This document shows positions 8,761 to 16,584 of a stretch of DNA of 64,000 nucleotides, one piece after another. Position numbers and translations under genes: made by a program. How positions within the stretch are numbered: position 1 is the stretch's first letter; each line of letters starts with the position of its first letter. The notes beneath the pieces are model-generated. The model searched no databases. It was not told the DNA's origin and was given only the letters and a program-made list of their open reading frames with translations. This DNA comes from Pseudomonas sp. S04 (lineage in GTDB: Bacteria > Pseudomonadota > Gammaproteobacteria > Pseudomonadales > Pseudomonadaceae): positions 5,403,501 to 5,467,500 of the forward strand of contig NZ_CP019427.1 in NCBI RefSeq assembly GCF_009834545.1, read 5' to 3'.

Positions 8761-10041
8761 ATGGATCAGATCGGCAACTACGTGCTCTATCTCATCATGT
8801 TCTGCGCCGTACTCGGCGCCTTCGCGGCGATCTACAACAGCGATGAAGGACTTGGTAAAGAATTCATGGAAGGCATTCACGCCACCGGGCACATCTTCGT
8901 GCCGGCGGCGGGGATCATGGCGTCCATCCCCTACCTGACCGTGGTCATCGAAAAAGCCTTCGGGCCGTTCTTCAGCTCCCTGGGCGCTGACCCGGCACTG
9001 GCGGCGACCATGATCATCGCCTCGGACATGGGCGGTTATCACCTGGCCTCGGCCCTGGCGGCCAGTAAAGAAGCACTGGTCATGGCGCTGATCACCGGCT
9101 TCATGGGCGGCGCGACCATCGTGTTCTCCATTCCCATGGGCCTGGCGATGCTCGACAAGCGCGACCACAAGTACATGGCCCTGGGCATCATGTCGGGCAT
9201 CCTGACTATCCCGCTGGGCGTGCTGATTGCCAGTGTCATCCTCGCGTTCAGCAACCCGCTGGTGCGCGACCTGGTGTCGACCAACGGCGAAGCCACCTAT
9301 CAATTGGCCCTGGGCCTGGGCAGCATCTTCGCCAACCTGCTGCCGATCCTGATCTTCGTCGTGGCCCTGGCCCTGGGCCTGCGTTTTCTGCCCGACCTGA
9401 TGATCAAGGGCTTCATCATCTTCGGGCGCACCCTGGACGCCGCGATCAAGCTGGTCCTGGTGTTCTCCATCGTCGAGTACTTCACCGGCGTATTCACCCT
9501 GGTGTTCGGCAGTTGGGGGTTCCACCCGATCATCGCCGACGCTGAAGACCAGACCCGCGCCCTGGAAACCGCTGGCTACATCGGCATCATGCTGGCCGGT
9601 GCCTTCCCGATGGTCTATCTGCTGCGCAAGTACCTGGGCAAGCCGCTGGAAAGCCTGGGCAGCAAGATCGGCCTGAGCGCCGTTGGCAGTGCCGGCATGC
9701 TGGCGACCATCGCCAACATCCTGGCCATGTTCCGCCTGGTGCGTTTCATGCCGCCAAAGGACAAAGTGATCAACATTGCCTTTGGCGTGTGCGCGGCCTT
9801 CCTGCTGGGCGACCACCTGTCCTTCACTGCCAACTTCCAGCCCACCATTATTCTTCCGGTGCTGATTGGCAAGATAAGTGCAGGTTTCATTGCCGTGGGC
9901 TTGGCGTATTGGCTGTCGGTACCCAAGGCCTTGCAACTGGAAGCCGAGGACCGCGCCGCCGGGATCATTGCCAAGGGCGAATACCTGGGACTGCCGCTGC
10001 CGGAAACCCTGCACCCCGATGGCACCAAGGCAACGGCCTGA
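8761..10041 (+). CDS. eutH: Ethanolamine transporter of the EutH family
   Basis: A 426-residue, very hydrophobic protein with ten or more membrane segments. The sequence from MDQIGNYVLYLIMFCAVLGAF through EGIHATGHIFVPAAGIMASIPYL, DMGGYHLA and PKDKVINIAFGVCAAFLLGDHL is characteristic of EutH. EutH admits ethanolamine to the cytoplasm. It lies between the dehydrogenase and eutB, the slot occupied in P. aeruginosa by an APC-type ethanolamine permease (Eat, PA4023), so this lineage appears to use a different transporter family. AAAGGA before the ATG supports the start. The family call is from recognition of sequence pattern; alignment would confirm it. Confidence 0.85.
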   Translation: MDQIGNYVLYLIMFCAVLGAFAAIYNSDEGLGKEFMEGIHATGHIFVPAAGIMASIPYLTVVIEKAFGPFFSSLGADPALAATMIIASDMGGYHLASALAASKEALVMALITGFMGGATIVFSIPMGLAMLDKRDHKYMALGIMSGILTIPLGVLIASVILAFSNPLVRDLVSTNGEATYQLALGLGSIFANLLPILIFVVALALGLRFLPDLMIKGFIIFGRTLDAAIKLVLVFSIVEYFTGVFTLVFGSWGFHPIIADAEDQTRALETAGYIGIMLAGAFPMVYLLRKYLGKPLESLGSKIGLSAVGSAGMLATIANILAMFRLVRFMPPKDKVINIAFGVCAAFLLGDHLSFTANFQPTIILPVLIGKISAGFIAVGLAYWLSVPKALQLEAEDRAAGIIAKGEYLGLPLPETLHPDGTKATA

Positions 10042-10055
10042 GTCTGCTGCATTGA

Positions 10056-10115
10056 AGTGCGCTGCCCACGCCGAGCGTGGCATGCTCAGCCACGGCCGGC
10101 CCCGGGCAGCGCACT
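10056..10115 (+). repeat. Long hairpin between eutH and eutB
   Basis: AGTGCGCTGCCC (10056-10067) pairs perfectly with GGGCAGCGCACT (10104-10115). Inside the loop, CGTGGC and GCCACG can form a second stem around ATGCTCA. The structure starts 15 bases after the eutH stop and ends 24 bases before the eutB start. There is no U-tract. It could set relative eutH/eutB expression by processing. Confidence 0.65.
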
Positions 10116-10139
10116 GTCCTATTTGAAACGGAGACTGAA

Positions 10140-11534
10140 ATGGCAAGTTTTTCCCATAGCGTGGGCGCCCAGACCTACCGCTTCGACGACCTCAAGGACG
10201 TCATGGCCAAAGCCAGCCCGGCACGCTCCGGAGACTTCCTGGCCGGTGTCGCCGCGCAGAACGACGGTGAGCGGGTAGCGGCGCAAATGGCCCTGGCGGA
10301 TATCCCGCTCAAGCACTTTCTGCAAGAAGCGCTGATCCCCTACGAGACCGATGAAGTCACCCGGTTGATCATCGACACCCACGACGCCAACGCCTTTGCC
10401 ACCGTCAGCCACCTGACCGTCGGCGGCTTTCGCGACTGGCTGCTCAGCGACGCCGCCGACGAACACAGTCTGCGTGCGCTGGCCCCCGGCCTGACGCCAG
10501 AAATGGCCGCGGCCGTGTCGAAAATCATGCGCGTGCAAGACCTGGTGCTGGTGGCGCAGAAAATTCGCGTAGTCACCCGCTTTCGCGGGACCCTGGGCCT
10601 ACGCGGTCGCTTGTCGACCCGGCTGCAACCCAACCACCCCACCGACGAGCCGGCCGGTATCGCGGCGAGCATTCTCGACGGCCTGCTGTACGGCAATGGC
10701 GACGCGATGATCGGCATCAACCCGGCCACGGACAGCATCGCCTCGATCTGCGCCATGCTGGAAATGCTCGACGCGGTGATCCAGCGCTACGAAATACCGA
10801 CCCAGGCCTGCGTCCTGACCCACGTCACCACCTCCATCGAGGCGATCAACCGTGGCGTGCCCCTGGACCTGGTGTTCCAGTCGATTGCCGGCACCGAAGC
10901 CGCCAATGCCAGCTTTGGCATTAGCCTGAGCGTGCTCCAGGAAGGCTACGACGCCGGACTGAGCCTCAACCGCGGCACGCTGGGGCAAAACCTGATGTAT
11001 TTCGAGACCGGCCAGGGCAGCGCGCTGTCGGCCAACGCCCACTTCGGCCTCGACCAGCAAACCTGCGAGACCCGGGCCTATGCCGTGGCACGGCATTTCA
11101 AGCCATTCCTGGTCAACACCGTGGTCGGTTTCATCGGCCCGGAGTACCTGTACAACGGCAAGCAGATCATCCGCGCCGGCCTGGAAGACCACTTCTGCGG
11201 CAAGTTGCTCGGCGTGCCCATGGGCTGCGACATCTGCTACACCAACCACGCCGAAGCCGACCAGGACGACATGGACACCCTGCTGACCCTGCTGGGCGTG
11301 GCCGGGATCAACTTCATCATGGGCATCCCCGGCTCCGACGACATCATGCTCAACTACCAGACCACCTCATTCCATGACGCCCTCTACGCGCGCCAGACCC
11401 TGGGCCTGAAACCGGCCCCGGAATTCGAGGCATGGTTGGCGAACATGGGTATTTTCACGCAGGGTGACGGCAAGGTCCGGTTCGGCAACAACCTGCCGCC
11501 GGCCTTCCGCCAGGCCCTGGCGCAACTGGGATGA
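10140..11534 (+). CDS. eutB: Ethanolamine ammonia-lyase large subunit
   Basis: EutB is the catalytic TIM-barrel subunit of the adenosylcobalamin-dependent lyase that splits ethanolamine to acetaldehyde and ammonia. The 464-residue product has family landmarks such as [68 protein letters not shown] and [17 protein letters not shown] place the start at ATG 10140 ([15 protein letters not shown]), with CGGAG 9 bases upstream; an upstream ATG at 10077 would add 21 atypical residues from inside the intergenic hairpin. Its TGA overlaps the first of two candidate eutC starts. No carboxysome-like shell genes are nearby, so this is the cytosolic, microcompartment-free version. Confidence 0.96.
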   Translation: MASFSHSVGAQTYRFDDLKDVMAKASPARSGDFLAGVAAQNDGERVAAQMALADIPLKHFLQEALIPYETDEVTRLIIDTHDANAFATVSHLTVGGFRDWLLSDAADEHSLRALAPGLTPEMAAAVSKIMRVQDLVLVAQKIRVVTRFRGTLGLRGRLSTRLQPNHPTDEPAGIAASILDGLLYGNGDAMIGINPATDSIASICAMLEMLDAVIQRYEIPTQACVLTHVTTSIEAINRGVPLDLVFQSIAGTEAANASFGISLSVLQEGYDAGLSLNRGTLGQNLMYFETGQGSALSANAHFGLDQQTCETRAYAVARHFKPFLVNTVVGFIGPEYLYNGKQIIRAGLEDHFCGKLLGVPMGCDICYTNHAEADQDDMDTLLTLLGVAGINFIMGIPGSDDIMLNYQTTSFHDALYARQTLGLKPAPEFEAWLANMGIFTQGDGKVRFGNNLPPAFRQALAQLG

Positions 11535-11545
11535 AAGAGGTGCTC

Positions 11546-12370
11546 ATGGAACAACCACCGATCGACCCGCAGAACCCCTGGCTGGAACTGCGCCGCCTGA
11601 CCCCCGCGCGCATCGCCCTGGGCCGCTCCGGCACCAGCATGCCGACCGGTGCCCAACTGGATTTCCAGTACGCCCACGCCCAGGCCCGTGACGCCGTGCA
11701 CCTGCCCTTCGATCACGCCGGGCTGAGCACGCAGTTGGCCACAGCCGGACGCGCCAGCCTGCTGCTGCACAGCGCCGCCAGCGATCGGCATAGCTACCTG
11801 CAGCGCCCGGACCTGGGGCGCAAACTCTCCGAGCACTCGGCGCAAACCCTGCGTGAATATGCCGAGGCCCACCCAGGCGGGGTCGACCTGGCCGTGGTGG
11901 TGGCAGACGGCCTGTCGGCACTGGCGGTACATCGGCACACCCTGCCCTTCCTGGCGCGCATGGAAGAACAGACCGAGGCCGAGGGTTGGTCCCTGTCGCC
12001 GGTGATTCTGGTGGAACAAGGTCGGGTCGCCGTGGCCGACGAAATCGGCCAGTTGCTGGGAGCCAAAATGGTGGTGATCCTGATCGGCGAACGCCCCGGC
12101 CTCAGCTCGCCCGACAGCCTCGGCCTGTATTTCACCTACAACCCCAAGGTCGGCCTGACGGACGCCTACCGCAACTGCATCTCCAATGTCCGCCTCGAGG
12201 GTCTGAGCTACGGCATGGCCGCCCACCGCCTGCTGTACCTGATGCGCGAGGCCTGTCGCCGGCAGCTATCGGGCGTCAACCTGAAAGATGAGGCGCAACT
12301 GCAGACTATCGAGTCAGAAAACGACGCACAAACCAGCTCCAATTTCCTGCTCGGTCCGCAGAAACCCTGA
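11546..12370 (+). CDS. eutC: Ethanolamine ammonia-lyase small subunit
   Basis: EutC completes the base-off cobalamin site of ethanolamine ammonia-lyase. The 274-residue protein has the family pattern [35 protein letters not shown] near the start, then [30 protein letters not shown] and the C-terminal [20 protein letters not shown]. An ATG at 11531 overlaps the eutB stop, but the ATG at 11546 is preceded by AAAGAGG at a good distance and gives the usual N-terminus, so I prefer it. It ends the exaC-eutH-eutB-eutC run. AdoCbl could be supported by the BtuB/BtuF-like proteins found later in this window. Confidence 0.95.
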   Translation: MEQPPIDPQNPWLELRRLTPARIALGRSGTSMPTGAQLDFQYAHAQARDAVHLPFDHAGLSTQLATAGRASLLLHSAASDRHSYLQRPDLGRKLSEHSAQTLREYAEAHPGGVDLAVVVADGLSALAVHRHTLPFLARMEEQTEAEGWSLSPVILVEQGRVAVADEIGQLLGAKMVVILIGERPGLSSPDSLGLYFTYNPKVGLTDAYRNCISNVRLEGLSYGMAAHRLLYLMREACRRQLSGVNLKDEAQLQTIESENDAQTSSNFLLGPQKP

Positions 12371-12500
12371 GTCTACTGCGCATTGCGTTTTAGTCGCGCT
12401 TTGAGGCAGAGTCGACGAACGGCTGCCCGAGTGATGGATCAATTGCCGTCAAATCCACTGGAAACTGCCGTCATATCTACTTGAAGTTGAGGCCTCTAGC

Positions 12501-12962
12501 ATGCGGATTATTCAAGCTACTCTCGAGCACCTGGACCTGCTGACGCCTCTGTTCGTCAAGTACCGCGAGTTTTACGGCTCGCTGCCTTATCCGGATTCCT
12601 CCCGCGCGTTCCTGGAAAAACGCCTGCGCCGCAAGGAGTCGGTGATTTACCTGGCCTTGCCAGATGACGACGATGGCCGACTGCTGGGCTTTTGCCAGCT
12701 GTACCCGAGCTTCTCGTCCCTGTCGCTCAAGCGGGTATGGATCCTCAACGACATCTACGTCGCCGAAGACGCCCGCCGCCAACTGGTCGCCGACAACCTG
12801 ATGCGCACCGCGAAAAAAATGGCCAAGGAAACCCAGGCCGTGCGCATGCGCGTGTCCACCAGCAGCGACAACCTGGTGGCGCAAAAAACCTACGAGTCCA
12901 TGGGCTTTCGTGAAGACAGCGAGTTCAAGAACTACATTTTGCCGATCAGCGACGAACTCTGA
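12501..12962 (+). CDS. GNAT-family N-acetyltransferase
   Basis: A 153-residue protein with the GNAT fold: an N-terminal helix IIQATLEHLDLLTPLFVKYREFYG, a central strand LGFCQLYPSFSSLSLKRVWILNDIYV, and motif A, which here reads AEDARRQLVADNLMRTAKKMA in place of the canonical Q/RxxGxG/A pyrophosphate loop. The C-terminal YESMGFRED segment is the common motif B. The loop RRQLVA keeps only part of the consensus, as in some family members. Substrate unknown. It sits 130 bp after eutC on the same strand, and a similar gene occupies this position in P. aeruginosa (PA4026, from memory), but no functional tie to ethanolamine is evident. Confidence 0.85.
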   Translation: MRIIQATLEHLDLLTPLFVKYREFYGSLPYPDSSRAFLEKRLRRKESVIYLALPDDDDGRLLGFCQLYPSFSSLSLKRVWILNDIYVAEDARRQLVADNLMRTAKKMAKETQAVRMRVSTSSDNLVAQKTYESMGFREDSEFKNYILPISDEL

Positions 12963-13136
12963 CATTAGTGACGTTTCCAGGTGGCGCGGGCGCACGCTCC
13001 CGCCGGGGGGTGCGTTGCGCCCCTGAAACCTGAACCCAGGCTGAACCCGATGCACTTGATTCCCCCGGCAATCCTCACACCATCGCCTTCGTAATCCCTC
13101 GCTACAAAACCCACACGCTTTTCACTTTGCTGTCCG

Positions 13137-13142
13137 TATAAT
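13137..13142 (+). promoter_or_regulatory. Candidate -10 element for the dedA gene
   Basis: A perfect TATAAT lies 104 bases upstream of the dedA start. No good -35 hexamer is visible at 16-18 bp spacing, so the promoter may need an activator. The rest of 12963-13246 is GC-rich and has no gene I can support. Confidence 0.4.
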
Positions 13143-13246
13143 CGCGATCTTTATCGGCCGTAAGAAATAGCCCGCGGCCTTGTAGTCATATTTTTCAGAC
13201 TTTCCGCACAGGCTTGCCGAGTCGAGCCGCCACACAGGTGCCCTCC

Positions 13247-13903
13247 ATGGATTTCAACCCGATCGACCTTGTCCTGCATCTCGATGTGTACCTCGATATG
13301 CTGGTCACCAACTACGGGCCATGGATCTACGCCATTCTTTTCCTGGTGATCTTCTGCGAGACCGGCCTGGTGGTCATGCCCTTCCTGCCGGGCGACTCGC
13401 TGCTGTTCATCGCCGGTGCCGTCGCCGCCGGTGGCGGCATGGACCCGGTGCTGCTGGGCGGGTTGCTGATGCTGGCGGCGATACTCGGAGACAGTACCAA
13501 CTATGTGGTCGGTCGAACGGCCGGGGAAAAACTGTTCAGTAATCCCAACTCGAAAATCTTCCGCCGCGACTACCTGCAACAAACCCACGACTTCTATGAA
13601 AAGCACGGCGGCAAGACCGTGACGCTGGCGCGCTTCCTGCCGATCATCCGGACCTTTGCGCCCTTCGTCGCCGGTGTCGCCAAGATGCCCTATCCGCGTT
13701 TTTTCGCCTTCAGTGTGTTCGGCACCATCCTCTGGGTCGGCGGCCTGGTGACCCTGGGTTACTTCTTCGGCAACGTGCCCTTCATCAAGAAGAACCTGTC
13801 GCTGCTGGTGGTAGGCATCATCCTGTTGTCGCTGGTGCCGATGATCATTGGCCTGGTCCGCAGCCGCTTCGGTGGCTCGAGCTCCAAAGCCCAGTCGCGC
13901 TGA
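13247..13903 (+). CDS. DedA-family membrane protein
   Basis: A 218-residue integral membrane protein of the DedA superfamily, proteins thought to act as lipid (undecaprenyl-phosphate or phospholipid) flippases driven by proton-motive force. It shows the conserved acidic/Pro/Gly block FCETGLVVMPFLPGDSLLFIAGAVAA and the second signature KTVTLARFLPIIRTFAPFVAGVAKMPYPRF with its two Arg residues. Five or six hydrophobic segments are visible. I use the ATG at 13247; an upstream TTG would only add 11 unsupported residues. It is followed 6 bp later by the mtfA-like gene and is probably co-transcribed with it. Confidence 0.92.
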   Translation: MDFNPIDLVLHLDVYLDMLVTNYGPWIYAILFLVIFCETGLVVMPFLPGDSLLFIAGAVAAGGGMDPVLLGGLLMLAAILGDSTNYVVGRTAGEKLFSNPNSKIFRRDYLQQTHDFYEKHGGKTVTLARFLPIIRTFAPFVAGVAKMPYPRFFAFSVFGTILWVGGLVTLGYFFGNVPFIKKNLSLLVVGIILLSLVPMIIGLVRSRFGGSSSKAQSR

Positions 13904-13909
13904 TCGCCC

Positions 13910-14722
13910 ATGGGCCTGCTCAGCACCTGGCGTCGCCAACGCACCCTGGCCAAGCACCCCGTTGCCGATGAAACCTGGCAGCGGGTCCGTCAGCACCTGA
14001 GTTTTCTCGACGGCCTGAGCGAGGCCGAGGACCAATGGCTACGCGAGTCGGCCGTGCTGTTCCTGCAGGACAAACACCTGACCTGCCTGCCCGGTGTCGA
14101 ACTGCACCAGGAACAACGCCTGCTGCTCGCCGCCCAGGCCCAGTTGCCGCTGCTGCACCTGGGCGATCTGAACTGGTACCAGGGTTTCCATGAGATCGTG
14201 CTGTACCCCGACGACTTCCTCAGCCCGCAGCGCCATCGCGATGCCAGTGGCGTGGAGCATGAGTGGGACGGCGAACACAGCGGTGAAGCCTGGCAGCAAG
14301 GGCCGATCATCCTGGCCTGGCCGGGAGTGATGGCCAGTGGTGGCTGGGAAGGTTACAACCTGGTGATCCACGAACTGGCGCACAAGCTCGACATGCTCAA
14401 CGGTGACGCCAACGGCCTGCCGCCGCTGCACAGTGACATGCGGGTCTCGGACTGGGCACAGGTGATGCAACACGCCTACGACGACCTCAACCGCCAGCTC
14501 GACCACAACCCCGATGCCGACACGCCGATCGACCCCTACGCCGCGGAAAACCCTGCCGAGTTCTTCGCCGTCACCAGCGAATACTTCTTCAGCGCCCCGG
14601 ATTTGCTGCACGGCAGTTATCCACAGGTCTATCAGCAACTGCAGCTGTTCTACCGCCAGGATCCCCTGGCAAGGCTTGCGCATTTGCAAGCCGAACATCC
14701 GGCGTATCAGCCACACGACTAA
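13910..14722 (+). CDS. mtfA: MtfA-family zinc-dependent peptidase (M90)
   Basis: The 270-residue protein has the zinc site HELAHKLD with His154, Glu155 and His158 and the MtfA context NLVIHELAHKLDMLNGDANG. Downstream, NPAEFFAVTSEYFF provides the expected acidic third ligand region. E. coli MtfA is an aminopeptidase that binds the repressor Mlc and so influences glucose PTS expression; pseudomonads lack that glucose PTS, so the partner here is likely different. The start lies 6 bp after the dedA stop. The sequence has no signal peptide and should be cytosolic. Confidence 0.88.
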   Translation: MGLLSTWRRQRTLAKHPVADETWQRVRQHLSFLDGLSEAEDQWLRESAVLFLQDKHLTCLPGVELHQEQRLLLAAQAQLPLLHLGDLNWYQGFHEIVLYPDDFLSPQRHRDASGVEHEWDGEHSGEAWQQGPIILAWPGVMASGGWEGYNLVIHELAHKLDMLNGDANGLPPLHSDMRVSDWAQVMQHAYDDLNRQLDHNPDADTPIDPYAAENPAEFFAVTSEYFFSAPDLLHGSYPQVYQQLQLFYRQDPLARLAHLQAEHPAYQPHD

Positions 14723-14767
14723 GGTCTACGCGACTTCTGGTACGTGGCACAGGCTCAGGAATATGCC

Positions 14768-14773
14768 TATAAT
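14768..14773 (+). promoter_or_regulatory. -10 element for ppa
   Basis: A perfect TATAAT in the context GCCTATAATCGCC lies 61 bases upstream of the ppa ATG, with a weak -35 candidate near 14745. The position and sequence fit a housekeeping promoter. Confidence 0.5.
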
Positions 14774-14833
14774 CGCCGCCACTTTTTGGTCAATCCGGCC
14801 AAGTCATTTGGCCACTAACGGGGGCACCGCCCA

Positions 14834-15361
14834 ATGAGCTACAGCAAGATTCCGGCTGGCAAAGACCTGCCGAACGACATCTACGTCGCGATCGAGATCC
14901 CGGCTAACCACGCGCCGATCAAATACGAAATCGACAAAGACAGCGATTGCCTGTTCGTTGACCGTTTCATGGCCACCCCAATGTTCTACCCGGCCAACTA
15001 CGGTTTCATCCCCAACACCCTGGCTGACGATGGCGACCCCCTCGACGTGCTGGTTGTAACCCCTTACCCGGTTGCTCCAGGCTCGGTCATCCGCGCACGT
15101 CCAGTTGGCATCCTGCACATGACCGACGACGGCGGCGGCGATGCCAAAGTTATCGCGGTGCCACACGACAAGCTGTCCCAGCTGTATGTCGACATCAAGG
15201 AATACACCGACCTGCCAGCCCTGCTGCTGGAACAGATCAAGCACTTCTTCGAGAACTACAAGGATCTCGAAAAAGGCAAATGGGTGAAGATCGACGGTTG
15301 GGGCGACGCCGAAGCTGCGCGCGCTGAAATCATGAAGTCGGTTGCCGCCTACAAAGGCTGA
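14834..15361 (+). CDS. ppa: Inorganic pyrophosphatase
   Basis: Family I soluble pyrophosphatase, which hydrolyses PPi and pulls biosynthetic reactions forward. The 175-residue protein has the classic active-site stretches [44 protein letters not shown] with the DxDPxD-type acidic cluster, and the later KVIAVPHDK and [17 protein letters not shown]. The length is standard for bacterial hexameric enzymes. A TATAAT promoter lies upstream and a strong terminator follows 32 bases after the stop, so it forms a single-gene unit. Confidence 0.97.
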   Translation: MSYSKIPAGKDLPNDIYVAIEIPANHAPIKYEIDKDSDCLFVDRFMATPMFYPANYGFIPNTLADDGDPLDVLVVTPYPVAPGSVIRARPVGILHMTDDGGGDAKVIAVPHDKLSQLYVDIKEYTDLPALLLEQIKHFFENYKDLEKGKWVKIDGWGDAEAARAEIMKSVAAYKG

Positions 15362-15393
15362 GACGGCTTTGGCCTGGCGCCACTGACGGCTTG

Positions 15394-15420
15394 AAAAACC
15401 CCGGTTATCCGGGGTTTTTT
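15394..15420 (+). terminator. Rho-independent terminator of ppa
   Basis: AAAAACCCCGG and CCGGGGTTTTT form an 11-bp stem around TTAT, ending in a run of six T. It is a textbook intrinsic terminator and could work in both directions because of the A-run on the 5' side. Confidence 0.95.
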
Positions 15421-15588
15421 TATAACTATAGAAACTTCAAATAACAGTCTAATTAATACAATTTGGAAGGTTGTTTAGTTGCGTTTAGCGCTCACTTACA
15501 AGCTCTTGCAAAACAAGCGGATATTCCTGCGTAAATTGATCGGTTTGTTTATTCAATACCGTTAGTTGACTGAGTAAAATCCGCGTTT
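15421..15588 (+). promoter_or_regulatory. AT-rich control region of the S24 repressor with a likely leaderless start
   Basis: This AT-rich stretch ends in TAAAAT at 15575-15580, a 5/6 match to a -10 box, with TTCAAT at 15552-15557 spaced 17 bp as a weak -35. Transcription would begin at about 15587-15589, at the repressor ATG itself, and no Shine-Dalgarno sequence is seen. TTAGTTG occurs twice (15475-15481 and 15562-15568) and may be part of operators. Confidence 0.45.
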
Positions 15589-16338
15589 ATGAAAAAACAC
15601 AAATGCGGCCCACGCTTCAAGGCACTCCTCAAGGAGGTGAAAATCACCCCCTCGGAGTTTGCTACCTTCTGCAACGTCGAGCCCCAGCACATCAACAACT
15701 GGTACATCCGCGGCGTGCCCTACCCCCGCGTTGAAGAAATCGCCCGCCTGCTGAGCGTCAACAGCCAATGGCTGATCAACGGCGAAGGCCCCAAGCATCC
15801 CGTCATCGGCCATGCTCCCGAGCCGACTATCCCCCTTCTGGACACCCGGGAGTCCCGCGAGCAATACCAGGTCAGTGTCGACTCCCCAGACATCGAACTC
15901 CCGCTCTACAAAGAACTGCCCAAAGCCCTCGGCTCCAGCGACACCCATGTCGTCGCAATCCCCGGCGAAGCCGTTCGCCTGCCCCGCCACTACCTGGAGA
16001 ACCTGGAAGTCAAACCCATCCATGCCATCTGCGTGCCCATGGTCGGCGACAGCATGTCGGAGAGAATCGAAGACGGCTCGACCCTGGCCATCGACCGCAG
16101 CCTGACCCAGATCATCGACGGCCAGATCTACGCCCTCCAGCACGCCGGCATGCTGCGCATCAAATACCTGCACCGCCTCCCCGGCGGCGCCCTGCGCTTG
16201 CGCAGCCACAACAGCAGTGGCTATCCGGACGAAATCTTCAGCGCCGAACAAATCAAAAAACAGGATATCGACGTCCTCGGCTGGGTGTTCTGGTGGTCCA
16301 CCCTCAACAAACAGCGCCCGCCAGTACCCTTTGCATGA
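15589..16338 (+). CDS. Orphan phage-type repressor with S24 (LexA/CI-like) peptidase domain
   Basis: A 249-residue protein with an N-terminal Cro/CI-like helix-turn-helix (about residues 10-65) and a C-terminal S24 domain. The serine nucleophile is Ser155 in VPMVGDSMSERIEDGS, and the general-base lysine is Lys192 in LRIKYLHRL. The layout resembles PrtR-type repressors that control pyocins or prophages and respond to RecA. The linker, roughly 70-115, has no Ala-Gly or Cys-Gly dipeptide, the usual self-cleavage site. No phage or pyocin genes are in this window, so its target is unknown. It follows the ppa terminator and lies just upstream of the repeat-bounded block. Confidence 0.88.
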   Translation: MKKHKCGPRFKALLKEVKITPSEFATFCNVEPQHINNWYIRGVPYPRVEEIARLLSVNSQWLINGEGPKHPVIGHAPEPTIPLLDTRESREQYQVSVDSPDIELPLYKELPKALGSSDTHVVAIPGEAVRLPRHYLENLEVKPIHAICVPMVGDSMSERIEDGSTLAIDRSLTQIIDGQIYALQHAGMLRIKYLHRLPGGALRLRSHNSSGYPDEIFSAEQIKKQDIDVLGWVFWWSTLNKQRPPVPFA

Positions 16339-16455
16339 CCACCGCAACGCCCTGCAATACACATCGCACTGGGAATTCCCCAAAAAAATCAGTATGCTGC
16401 GCCCCACATTTGCATCGACCCGCCCCGCGCCGGTCCGATCGCACCGACAAGGCAG

Positions 16456-16536
16456 ATGACTTTCTCGCCAAGTCCCACAGCCGGACGCAAGATCCGGGTG
16501 TACGTTTTGAAGGCTGGTACGGTTTACCAAAAATAA
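16456..16536 (+). CDS. Small ORF, 26 residues, basic peptide
   Basis: ATG at 16456, TAA at 16534-16536. The peptide starts MTFSPSPTAGRK and ends RVYVLKAGTVYQK; it is basic and has no membrane segment. AAGG lies three bases before the ATG, closer than ideal. It fits neatly before the terminator at 16555. I do not recognise it; it could be a leader peptide or a chance ORF inside a small RNA. Confidence 0.3.
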   Translation: MTFSPSPTAGRKIRVYVLKAGTVYQK

Positions 16537-16554
16537 ACCAAGCCAGTCCCCGAG

Positions 16555-16578
16555 AAGCCGGCCACAAGCCGGCTTTTT
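16555..16578 (+). terminator. Intrinsic terminator, left copy
   Basis: AAGCCGGC and GCCGGCTT form an 8-bp stem around a CACAA loop, followed by T residues. From 16557 on it is part of the 28-bp direct repeat. The extra A-T pairs of the stem exist only in this copy, suggesting this is the complete native terminator. Confidence 0.9.
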
Positions 16579-16584
16579 AATGCC
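16557..16584. repeat. 28-bp direct repeat, left boundary of the ATPase/protease block
   Basis: A 28-bp sequence starting GCCGGCCACAAGCCGGC and ending TTTTTAATGCC is repeated without mismatch at 20585-20612. The flanking bases differ (A/T before, T/C after), so 28 bp is the exact match. The copies are 4,028 bp apart and enclose only the ietA/ietS-like genes and their leader. The repeat covers a transcription terminator, a place where elements can insert without damage. Confidence 0.95.

Larger units (their letters stand above)
16393..16578 (+). ncRNA. Candidate small transcript upstream of the island
   Basis: A possible -10 (TATGCT, 16393-16398) with a weak -35 (TGGGAA, 16370-16375) at 17-bp spacing is followed by about 170 bases ending in a strong intrinsic terminator at 16555-16578. 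The segment lies after the repressor stop codon and contains a 26-codon ORF. The transcript may be a small RNA, a small mRNA or both; I do not recognise it as a known family. Confidence 0.4.

Noticed and set aside
8632..10146. A 504-codon frame antisense to eutH
   Set aside because: Gln/His/Asp-rich shadow without any recognisable domain; eutH on the plus strand is convincing.
7053..12370. Ethanolamine microcompartment operon
   Set aside because: No shell protein, EutD/E/G or EutT genes are present; only exaC, eutH, eutB and eutC.
12963..13246. A hidden small gene in the 284-bp gap upstream of dedA
   Set aside because: Only short GC-rich frames without ribosome-binding sites; a TATAAT box for dedA explains the conserved-looking part.
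16456..16536. Small ORF as the antitoxin or toxin of a toxin-antitoxin pair with the repressor
   Set aside because: The peptide is basic, short and without a membrane segment or partner; no toxin family pattern. Kept only as a small ORF/small RNA candidate.
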